DNA from: Actinoplanes liguriensis
GTDB lineage: Bacteria; Actinomycetota; Actinomycetes; Mycobacteriales; Micromonosporaceae
Assembly (NCBI GenBank): GCA_000715855.1
Contig: KL571218.1
Coordinates: forward strand, 1-5,216
Direction of reading: 5' to 3'
Length of the DNA: 5,216 bases
The position numbers and the translations under genes are program-made. A model generated the notes under the pieces. The model ran no database searches, was not told where the DNA came from, and saw nothing but the letters and a program-made list of their open reading frames with translations. This document shows positions 1 through 4,960 of the stretch, piece by piece. Numbering within the stretch: position 1 is the first letter of the stretch; each line of letters begins with the position of its first letter.

Positions 1-978
1 GGAGATCTGACCGCCCTGCGAGTTGTCGAACATCCGCGACCAGCCGGTCTCACCCCACATCGAGCCACCGCCACCGCCACCGCCGCCACCGACGCTGCCG
101 GTCTCCTCACCGTTGAGCCGGCCCAGGCCGTTGTAGCCGAGAGCGAGTTCGAGCAGGCTGTTGTTCTGCGAGCCGCCGATGTACGGCCGGGCGGACGCCG
201 GGACCAGCTCGACGATCGCGATGTACCAGCCGGCCGAGACGATCAGGGCGCCCAGCGAGAGCAGCAGCTGCCAGATCCGTTTGAGCAGCTTGGGCGGGCC
301 GGCGATCAGGTAGGCCAGCCCGTACGCCGGGACGACCAGCAGTGCCTGCAGCATCTTGGTGAGGAAACCGAAGCCGACGAAGACCCCGGCGAGCACGATC
401 CACTTGGTGGAGCCGCTCTCCACGGCGCGCAGCGTGGCGTAGGCGCCGGCCACCATGAGCAGCACGAGCAGCGCGTCCGGGTTGTTGAAGCGGAACATCA
501 GCACGGCCACCGGGGTGAGCGCGGGGCCGGTGCTGGCCACGCCGAGCAGCGCCTGCGGGACGAGGATGCTCCAGGTGCTGAGGCCGAACATCCGTACCGA
601 AATCGCCATGATCCACAGCGAGGCCGGGGTCTTGTCGACCGTGATCGAGTTCGCCGCGTCGGACGAGCCGTAGAAGAACGCCTTCCAGCTCTCCGAACCG
701 GCCTGGACCGCGGCCGAGTAGAACGCGTTTGCCCAGCCGGAGGCGCCGAGCCCCCAGATGTAGAGGACCGCGGTGCCGATCAGCAACGCGAGCAGGCTCG
801 GCCGGACCCAGGCGGCGTCGGAGCGGCCGAGGAGCCAGCGGGCCGCGCCGGTGCGGTTGCGTGGCGGGGGCGGCGCGCCGGGAGCCTCACCGGCCGTTGG
901 CGGGGAAGATTCAGCGGGACCGGTGTCGGCGACGCCGGACGACTCAGCGTCCGTCGAGGCCGGCGACTTCGAGGTCAT
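1..978 (-). CDS. GT39-family membrane glycosyltransferase (PMT/ArnT-like), N-terminal part
   Basis: The frame is open from ATG 978 to the left edge: 326 residues, with the C-terminus outside the window. It resembles actinobacterial GT-C fold, polyprenyl-phosphate-sugar-dependent glycosyltransferases of the plasma membrane; the substrate cannot be told. Visible marks: a Pro/Ser/Ala-rich cytoplasmic N-terminus (1-58), a first membrane helix (about 61-77), the conserved loop GWANAFYSAAVQAGS (81-95), ITVDKTPASLW (112-122, the equivalent of the family's KPPL-type motif), ALTPVAVLMFRFNNPDALL (153-171), a helix around 193-225, PYIGGSQNNS (265-274), GYNGLGRL (281-288), then nine glycines (297-305) before WGETGW. 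A GGGAG ribosome site lies 7 nt before ATG 978. An in-frame ATG at 1041 would add 21 residues but has no well-placed ribosome site. Compared with the family about 20-26 residues seem to be missing at residues 148-153. Three PhoP-like repeats lie upstream. Confidence 0.88.
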   Translation of the reverse strand, partial: MTSKSPASTDAESSGVADTGPAESSPPTAGEAPGAPPPPRNRTGAARWLLGRSDAAWVRPSLLALLIGTAVLYIWGLGASGWANAFYSAAVQAGSESWKAFFYGSSDAANSITVDKTPASLWIMAISVRMFGLSTWSILVPQALLGVASTGPALTPVAVLMFRFNNPDALLVLLMVAGAYATLRAVESGSTKWIVLAGVFVGFGFLTKMLQALLVVPAYGLAYLIAGPPKLLKRIWQLLLSLGALIVSAGWYIAIVELVPASARPYIGGSQNNSLLELALGYNGLGRLNGEETGSVGGGGGGGGGSMWGETGWSRMFDNSQGGQIS

Positions 979-1042
979 CGAGGTACTCCCAGAGCTGGCG
1001 GATTCGTACTCGATGAACTGTTTCCGTCGGCGCTGTCGCATC

Positions 1043-1071
1043 CTTGTGGCCCGCCTGTGGGGTCCCTGTGA
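1043..1071 (-). promoter_or_regulatory. Candidate PhoP-type response-regulator site, three direct repeats
   Basis: Read toward the glycosyltransferase, the minus strand shows TCACAGG-N4-CCACAGG-N4-CCACAAG, three 7-bp direct repeats with an exact 11-bp period, about one helical turn. The M. tuberculosis PhoP box is TCACAGC-N4-TCACAGC; the three repeats match it at 6, 5 and 4 of 7 positions, and all keep the CACA core. The site is 65-93 bp before the glycosyltransferase start, where an activator could act. The same kind of repeat lies before the response regulator gene in this window. No convincing -10/-35 pair was found between this site and ATG 978. Binding by this window's regulator is an inference. 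Confidence 0.55.
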
Positions 1072-1094
1072 GTCCCGCCGAGAGTCGGCGGGAC
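1072..1094 (-). terminator. Hairpin after the DAHP synthase gene, probable terminator
   Basis: A perfect 9-bp GC-rich stem (1072-1080 with 1086-1094) closes a 5-nt loop, 16 nt past the TGA of the DAHP synthase gene. No U-tract follows on the minus strand; U-poor terminator hairpins are common in high-GC actinobacteria. It directly abuts the PhoP-like repeats, so it would insulate the glycosyltransferase promoter from upstream transcription. Confidence 0.6.
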
Positions 1095-1110
1095 CCAACA
1101 AAAGAGCAGA

Positions 1111-2175
1111 TCAGATGGTACGTCGTTTGGCCGACGCCGCCGCGAGCCGCTCCAGCACCGCGACCGTGCCGTCCCAGCCCATGCACGCGTCGGTGACCGA
1201 CTGGCCGTAGGTCATCTCGTCGCCCAGCTCCTGCCGGCCGGGAACCAGGAAACTCTCCAGCATCACGCCGCTGATCGCGCGCTGGCCGGACTCCATCTGG
1301 CCGGCGATGTCCTCGGCGACCAGCGGCTGGCGGTTGTGGTCCTTGTTGCTGTTGCCGTGCGAGCAGTCGATCACCAGGCGCTCCGGCAGCCCCGCCTTGC
1401 GCAGCAGCGCCAGCGACGCCTCCACGTCCGCGGCGCTGTAGTTCGGCTTGCCGCCACCGCCACGCAGCACCAGGTGACAGTCCGGGTTGCCGGTGGTGTG
1501 CAGGATCGCCGGGGTGCCGGAGTAGTCGATGCCGGGGAAGACGTGCTGCGCCGCGGCGGCGTGGATCGCGTCGACCGCGGTGGAGACGCTGCCGTCCGGG
1601 CGGTTCTTCATGCCGATCGGCATCGACAGGCCGGACGAGAGCTGGCGGTGCACCTGCGACTCGACCGTGCGCGCGCCGATCGCGCCCCAGGCCACGGTGT
1701 CCGCGATGTACTGCGGGGTGATCGGGTCGAGGAACTCGACGGCCACCGGCAGACCCCGGCCGACCACCTCGAGGAGCAGCTTGCGGGCGATCCGCAGGCC
1801 GGCGCCGACGTCCCCGGAGCCGTCCAGGGCCGGGTCCATGATCAGACCCTTCCAGCCGACCGTGGACCGCGGCTTCTCGAAGTACACCCGCATCACGATC
1901 AGCAGGTCCTCGCTGAGCCGTTCGGCCTCGAGTTTCAGGCGGTCGGCGTACTCGGCGGCGGCGGCCGGGTCGTGCACCGAACACGGGCCGACCACGACCA
2001 GCAGGCGCTGATCTCGGCCGTTCAGCACATCCTCGACCTGCTTGCGGCCGGCCAGCACGGTGTCGTGCAACTCGGTGGTCAACGGCAGCTCGTGGTGCAG
2101 CAGCGCCGGGCTCATCAGCGGAACGATCTTCTCGATGCGCTGGTCGCGGACGCGCTGCACCTCGGGGGCGGTCAT
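1111..2175 (-). CDS. aroG: Class I 3-deoxy-7-phosphoheptulonate (DAHP) synthase
   Basis: Condenses phosphoenolpyruvate and erythrose 4-phosphate to DAHP, the cytosolic entry step of the shikimate pathway. The 354 residues match the AroF/G/H (AroA I-alpha) family length of about 350 and look complete. Visible motifs: GPCSVHD (63-69; metal ligand Cys65), MRVYFEKPRSTVGWKG (95-110; Arg96, Lys101), EFLDPITPQY (147-156), GARTVESQVHR (167-177), MKN with Lys190, LRGG with Arg238, DCSHGNSNK (270-278; metal ligand His273), GVMLES (metal ligand Glu307) and SVTDACMGW (metal ligand Asp329). Residue roles are by analogy to E. coli AroG. ATG 2175 is chosen because AAGGAG stands about 10 nt upstream; an in-frame ATG at 2232 would start inside the attenuator terminator tail. 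Which of Phe, Tyr or Trp inhibits the enzyme cannot be read safely, so the symbol aroG could equally be aroF or aroH. Expression is probably controlled by the attenuator upstream. Confidence 0.96.
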   Translation of the reverse strand: MTAPEVQRVRDQRIEKIVPLMSPALLHHELPLTTELHDTVLAGRKQVEDVLNGRDQRLLVVVGPCSVHDPAAAAEYADRLKLEAERLSEDLLIVMRVYFEKPRSTVGWKGLIMDPALDGSGDVGAGLRIARKLLLEVVGRGLPVAVEFLDPITPQYIADTVAWGAIGARTVESQVHRQLSSGLSMPIGMKNRPDGSVSTAVDAIHAAAAQHVFPGIDYSGTPAILHTTGNPDCHLVLRGGGGKPNYSAADVEASLALLRKAGLPERLVIDCSHGNSNKDHNRQPLVAEDIAGQMESGQRAISGVMLESFLVPGRQELGDEMTYGQSVTDACMGWDGTVAVLERLAAASAKRRTI

Positions 2176-2193
2176 GGTGATCTCTCTCCTTCG

Positions 2194-2230
2194 ACCGGCC
2201 CTGACGAGAGCCGGTTTGCTCGGGGCAAAC
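2194..2230 (-). other. Two small hairpins between attenuator and ribosome site
   Basis: Just after the attenuator U-tract, GTTTGC/GCAAAC (2230-2225 with 2219-2214) forms a perfect 6-bp stem with a 5-nt loop. ACCGGC/GCCGGT (2215-2210 with 2199-2194) forms another 6-bp stem that ends just before the ribosome site at 2192-2185. The two stems overlap by 2 nt, so only one can form fully at a time. CCGGCTC at 2213-2207 is also complementary to GAGCCGG at 2267-2261 upstream of the terminator. A role in translation or RNA folding is possible but unproven. Confidence 0.4.
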
Positions 2231-2257
2231 AAAAAGGCAGCGACGTCGTCGCTGCCT
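2231..2257 (-). terminator. Intrinsic terminator of the aromatic attenuator
   Basis: On the minus strand a perfect 10-bp stem (2257-2248 with 2244-2235, core GGCAGCGAC/GTCGCTGCC) closes a GAC loop and is followed directly by five U residues (2235-2231, the first also in the closing pair), then GUUU. It lies about 55 nt before the DAHP synthase ATG, inside the transcribed leader, so it can only serve to stop transcription before the gene. The first five bases of its left arm are also the target of the antiterminator strand. Confidence 0.9.
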
Positions 2258-2325
2258 CAGCCGGCTCTGGCGGGGTGTCTCAGGTCATGCGGTCATGGCC
2301 GAGGCACCGGCGCGAGCCGGCCTCG
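2235..2325 (-). promoter_or_regulatory. Ribosome-mediated transcription attenuator of DAHP synthase
   Basis: Three mutually exclusive structures can be drawn on the minus-strand RNA. The pause hairpin pairs 2325-2316 with 2311-2308 and 2305-2300: 10 bp, a 2-nt bulge, loop UCGC. The antiterminator pairs 2306-2297 with 2262-2253: 10 continuous pairs including one G-U. The terminator is at 2257-2235. The antiterminator uses the right arm of the pause hairpin and takes five bases of the terminator's left arm. A ribosome stalled on the aromatic codons (2344-2327) would cover the left arm of the pause hairpin and free 2306-2297, so the antiterminator forms and transcription continues. A ribosome reaching the stop at 2287-2285 would mask 2306-2297 and allow termination. 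This is trp/phe-type attenuation logic, inferred from the sequence alone. Confidence 0.82.
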
Positions 2326-2356
2326 TAAACCAATAGAACGCGTACGCCTGAGACAC
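2285..2356 (-). CDS. Leader peptide rich in aromatic residues (attenuator sensor)
   Basis: A 23-codon ORF from GTG 2356 to TGA 2287-2285. Its residues 4-12 read AYAFYWFTR, giving two Tyr, two Phe and one Trp among six consecutive codons (2344-2327). The product itself probably has no function; translation speed over these codons would set attenuation of the DAHP synthase gene. The aromatic run ends one codon before the pause hairpin, as in classical attenuators. No good ribosome site precedes GTG. A -10-like TATGCT ends 8 nt upstream, so a leaderless mRNA starting at or near the GTG is likely; leaderless attenuator peptides are known in actinobacteria. An in-frame ATG at 2368 (MLAGVSQ...) could instead be used by coupling to the kinase stop at 2378-2376. 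Confidence 0.8.
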   Translation of the reverse strand: MSQAYAFYWFTRPARAGASAMTA

Positions 2357-2363
2357 GCCCGCC

Positions 2364-2393
2364 AGCATAGCCGGATCAGCCCACCCGTGGCAG
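2364..2393 (-). promoter_or_regulatory. Probable promoter of the DAHP synthase leader
   Basis: The minus strand shows CTGCCA (2393-2388, 4 of 6 against TTGACA), an 18-nt spacer and TATGCT (2369-2364, fitting TANNNT). Transcription would start near 2356, on the GTG of the leader peptide. The -35 lies inside the last codons of the histidine kinase gene and the -10 lies just after its stop. No start site is known, and read-through from the kinase operon remains possible. Confidence 0.55.
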
Positions 2394-3956
2394 GTATGGC
2401 GTGTGATGTTCAGCTGATGGGACGACCATCTGCGGGGCGAGCGGCAGCATCACCGTGAAGATCGTCTGCCCCGGCCGGCTCTGCACGCCGACCTTGCCCC
2501 GGTGCGAGGTGACCACGGCGTGCACGATCGACAGGCCCAGACCGGTGCTGCCGGCCGCCCTCGACCGCGAGCTGTCACCACGGGCGAACCGCTCGAAGAT
2601 GTGCGGGACCAGCTCGGCCTGGATGCCCGGGCCGTTGTCGATCACCTGGAGCACGGCCGCGTTCGGCACGTTGCCGACCTTGACCGTGACGGTCGATCCC
2701 TCCGGGGTGTGCGTGCGGGCATTGGCCAGCAGCTGTCCCTGCCAGTAGTGCCGGGGGCCGGCGGCGTGCGCGTCGCTCGTCGCGTCGACGGCCAGCATCG
2801 TCAGGTCGACCGGGTCCTGCGCCAACGGACGGCCGGCGTCCAGGCGGGCCAGCAGCAGCAGGTCCTCGACCAGGGTGGTCATCCGCTTCGCCTCGGACTC
2901 GACCCGGCCCAGCACGTGGGCGATCTCGTCCGGGATCGGCTGACGGCTGCGACGGCTCAACTCGGCGTAGCCACGGATCGCGGCCAGCGGTGTCCGCAGC
3001 TCGTGGCTCGCATCGGCGACGAACTGCCGGACCTGCATCTCGCTTGCGTGCCGGGCCTCCAGCGCGCTGCCGATGTGGTCGAGCATCCGATTCAGGGCCG
3101 AGCCGACCTGACCGACCTCGGTCCGCGGGTCGGTGTCCTGCTCCGGGACCCGCTGGGCTAGTTCGACCTCACCACGATCCAGGCGGAGCTCGGCGACGCG
3201 GCTCGCGGTCGCGGCGACTCGGTCGAGAGGCTTGAGCGTACGGCGGACGATCAGCGCCCCACCCCACCCCGCGATCAGCAACGATCCGAGAATGACGCAC
3301 CCGGTGAACGCGGCGACCTTGCCCAGGGTCTGGTTGGTGTCGTCCAGCGGCAGTGCGGTGATGGCGGTGACTGTGCCGTAGTCCGAAGTGTTCGTGGTCC
3401 AGGCGATGGCGCGGAAGTCGCCCAGGTCGCCGAGATCGACGTCGGTCTTTTCGTCGTTCGCCTCGACCGCGCCCGCGAGAGCTGTGCGCTGCTCGTTGCT
3501 CAGCGGGTTGTACTTGTTGTTGTTGAATCGGCTGGTCGGGGTGGAATCTGACGTCGCTGACGTTTCAGGGAACTGCACCTGGCCGCCGCCGATCAGCGCG
3601 CCCGCCGAGTCCAGGTAGATCAAAATCGATCCGGCCGAGATGTTCGGCGGAGGGCTGTCGATGGCCAGCGCGTCCTCGGACTTCATCTGGACACTGCCAG
3701 GGAAGTTACTCGGGCCGGGACCGTTCTGATTCCGGCCGTTGTCCCCGTGAATGACGAACTTGCGGGCGTCGGTGAGCTTCTCGTCGATCTGCTGATACAG
3801 CGAGTTACGCAGGTAGAGCTCGGCGGTGCCGCCGACGACCAGGCCCAGGACCGCCAAGAGCGCGATCATGGTGGCGACCAGCCGGGTGCGCAGCGGCCAG
3901 CCCGCCGGACTGCGCCAGCGGGCGGGGCGGGGGTGGGCCGTGTCGGCAGCGCGCAT
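2376..3956 (-). CDS. Membrane sensor histidine kinase with truncated ATPase domain
   Basis: A 526-residue partner of the response regulator encoded just upstream. Order: basic N-terminus; membrane helix 1 (about 26-45); extracytoplasmic sensor region (about 46-212, Asn/Gly/Pro-rich in parts, unrecognised); membrane helix 2 (about 214-236); HAMP (about 235-295, with RRTLKPLDRVAATASRVA); HisKA with FVADASHELRTPLAAIRGY (phospho-accepting His318); ATPase domain with N-box remnant LLANARTHTPEG (409-420), G1 motif VIDNGPGI (438-445), F-box FERFARGDSSRSR (454-466) and G2 motif GSTGLGLSIV (469-478). Family members normally have about 20-25 residues, including an H-x-Q-V-L-A-N helix, between positions equivalent to Gln406 and Leu410. 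Here WQGQLLANA joins directly, in frame, so ATP binding may be damaged. ATG 3956 is 2 nt after the regulator's TGA, implying translational coupling; there is no clear ribosome site. An upstream in-frame ATG at 4097 would overlap the regulator heavily and adds nothing family-like. Confidence 0.93.
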   Translation of the reverse strand: MRAADTAHPRPARWRSPAGWPLRTRLVATMIALLAVLGLVVGGTAELYLRNSLYQQIDEKLTDARKFVIHGDNGRNQNGPGPSNFPGSVQMKSEDALAIDSPPPNISAGSILIYLDSAGALIGGGQVQFPETSATSDSTPTSRFNNNKYNPLSNEQRTALAGAVEANDEKTDVDLGDLGDFRAIAWTTNTSDYGTVTAITALPLDDTNQTLGKVAAFTGCVILGSLLIAGWGGALIVRRTLKPLDRVAATASRVAELRLDRGEVELAQRVPEQDTDPRTEVGQVGSALNRMLDHIGSALEARHASEMQVRQFVADASHELRTPLAAIRGYAELSRRSRQPIPDEIAHVLGRVESEAKRMTTLVEDLLLLARLDAGRPLAQDPVDLTMLAVDATSDAHAAGPRHYWQGQLLANARTHTPEGSTVTVKVGNVPNAAVLQVIDNGPGIQAELVPHIFERFARGDSSRSRAAGSTGLGLSIVHAVVTSHRGKVGVQSRPGQTIFTVMLPLAPQMVVPSAEHHTPYLPRVG

Positions 3957-3958
3957 GG

Positions 3959-4690
3959 TCAGTCGGCCGGCTTGAGCACGTAGCCGGCGCCGCGCATGGT
4001 GTGGATCATCGGCGCGCGACCGGCGTCGATCTTCTTGCGCAGGTACGAGATGTAGAGCTCCACCACGTTCGCCTGCCCACCGAAGTCGTAGTTCCACACC
4101 CGGTCCAGGATCTGCGGCTTGCTCAGCACCCGGCGGGGGTTGCGCATGAGATAGCGCAGCAGCTCGAACTCGGTGGCGGTCAGCGTGATCAGGTCACCGC
4201 TGCGACGGACCTCGTGCGAGTCCTCGTCCAGCGTCAGGTCGCCGACGACCAGCTGCGACTCGGTGCGCATCGGGGCGTGCCCCATCCTGCGCATCAGCCC
4301 GCGCAGCCGGGCCACCACCTCTTCCAGGCTGAACGGCTTGGTGACGTAGTCGTCGCCACCGGCGGTGAGGCCGGTGATCCGGTCCTCCACCGAGTCCTTC
4401 GCGGTCAGGAAGAGCACCGGCACCTCGGGCGACTCGCCACGCAGCCGGCGCAGCACCTCCAGCCCGTCGATGTCCGGGAGCATCATGTCCAGGATGACGG
4501 CGTCCGGACGGAAGTCACGGGCCGTGCGCACCGCGGTCAGACCGTCGCCGGCGCTCTTGACCTCCCAGCCCTCGTACCGCAACGCCATCGAGAGCAGTTC
4601 GGCCAGCGTCGGCTCGTCGTCCACCACGAGTACGCGAACCGGGGTGCCGTCGGGCCGCCGGAGTTCGGTGCTGGAGTCTGCGTTCGCCAT
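3959..4690 (-). CDS. OmpR/PhoP-family response regulator
   Basis: A 243-residue cytosolic DNA-binding regulator, phosphorylated by the kinase encoded downstream. Receiver domain about 17-130: acidic pair Asp24/Asp25, phospho-acceptor Asp68 in VILDMMLPDIDG, Thr96 in LFLTAKDS, Tyr115 and Lys118 in GGDDYVTKPFSLEEVVARLR. Winged-helix domain about 145-241, with SKPQILDRVWNYDFGG and NVVELYISYLRKKID covering the recognition helix, then MRGAGYVLKP. The last stretch closely resembles M. tuberculosis PhoP (NVVESYVSYLRRKID, from memory), which makes PhoP-like DNA repeats plausible targets. The domains look complete. ATG 4690 is preferred because AAGGG lies 7 nt upstream; ATG 4696 lies only 1 nt past it. 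It begins the two-gene operon, with PhoP-like repeats 51-68 bp upstream. Orthology to PhoP, TcrX or another actinobacterial regulator is not settled, so no symbol is given. Confidence 0.95.
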   Translation of the reverse strand: MANADSSTELRRPDGTPVRVLVVDDEPTLAELLSMALRYEGWEVKSAGDGLTAVRTARDFRPDAVILDMMLPDIDGLEVLRRLRGESPEVPVLFLTAKDSVEDRITGLTAGGDDYVTKPFSLEEVVARLRGLMRRMGHAPMRTESQLVVGDLTLDEDSHEVRRSGDLITLTATEFELLRYLMRNPRRVLSKPQILDRVWNYDFGGQANVVELYISYLRKKIDAGRAPMIHTMRGAGYVLKPAD

Positions 4691-4712
4691 CGTCATGCCC
4701 TTAACTGTGGTC

Positions 4713-4740
4713 GGCGACGCTCAGCGCCGCCTTTTCGTTT
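4713..4740 (+). other. Terminator-like hairpin on the plus strand in the regulator's 5' region
   Basis: GGCGACGC/GCGCCGCC (4713-4720 with 4724-4731) makes 7 pairs with one A-C mismatch and a TCA loop. On the plus strand it is followed by TTTTCGTTT (4732-4740), which looks like an intrinsic terminator. No plus-strand gene lies to its left, so it could only stop antisense transcription through the response regulator region. On the minus strand it would be a 5' UTR hairpin about 22 nt before the regulator ATG. Confidence 0.35.
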
Positions 4741-4758
4741 CCTGTGTAGCACCTGTGG
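4741..4758 (-). promoter_or_regulatory. Candidate PhoP-type autoregulatory site, two direct repeats
   Basis: Toward the response regulator gene the minus strand reads CCACAGG-N4-ACACAGG, 7-bp repeats with the same 11-bp period and orientation as the three-repeat site before the glycosyltransferase. Each repeat matches 5 of 7 positions of the mycobacterial PhoP repeat TCACAGC. A further single copy, CCACAGT (4710-4704), lies nearer the ribosome site but out of phase. The position suits autoregulation, common for PhoP-type regulators, and the site also lies between two divergent genes. Whether it activates or represses cannot be told because no clear -10 element is visible. Confidence 0.5.
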
Positions 4759-4960
4759 AACTGGCCGATAGCGGAGTTGTGTCGTCATGGTTTTCGGCAC
4801 GGGCGCCGCCGACCTCAAGCGTTAGGGGCATTTCTCCGTACGCAATCAGGGGTTTTGATGGTTTTTGCCGGGAACCCGGAGGGGGCGGAACACTCGCTGT
4901 CGCCTCGATGTTGTGCAAGCGTTGGTCATTGTCGGCGGGCGCGAGCGTGGGGAGCTGCAC
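4759..4960. other. Divergent intergenic region, no gene seen
   Basis: The rest of the spacer between the response regulator and the TPR gene. It has T-rich patches (around 4853-4867) and lower coding character than its flanks. GGAAC (4887-4891), an 18-nt spacer and GTT (4910-4912) vaguely resemble a SigR-type ECF promoter (GGGAAT-N18-GTT) for the TPR gene, but the match is short and could be chance. Open frames crossing this stretch show no family resemblance and look like chance. Confidence 0.4.

Noticed and set aside
61..91. GCC/ACC trinucleotide-like repeat
   Set aside because: It encodes the nine-glycine loop normal for this glycosyltransferase family, so it is coding, not a separate repeat element.
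107..616. 169-codon minus-strand frame inside the glycosyltransferase
   Set aside because: Out of frame with the clear GT39 protein and lacking hydrophobic segments.
979..1041. 21-residue N-terminal extension of the glycosyltransferase from ATG 1041
   Set aside because: No properly spaced ribosome site and it abuts the PhoP-like repeats; ATG 978 has GGGAG 7 nt upstream. Not fully excluded.
944..1984. 346-codon open frame on the minus strand overlapping DAHP synthase
   Set aside because: It is a shifted frame of the true gene: Arg/Gly/Pro-rich, with no family resemblance, while the other frame carries all DAHP synthase motifs.
2176..2232. 19-residue N-terminal extension of DAHP synthase from ATG 2232
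   Set aside because: It would begin in the attenuator's tail and skip the good ribosome site just before ATG 2175.
1336..2328. 330-codon open frame on the plus strand
   Set aside because: Antisense shadow of the DAHP synthase gene and its leader; composition (Val/Arg/Asp/Gly/Gln runs) is typical of high-GC antisense frames.
4001..4771. 256-codon open frame on the plus strand
   Set aside because: Antisense to the response regulator; His/Gln/Arg-rich with no recognisable domain.
4887..4912. SigR-like ECF promoter GGAAC-N18-GTT before the TPR gene
   Set aside because: Short degenerate match in GC-rich DNA; mentioned only in the intergenic description and not called as a promoter.
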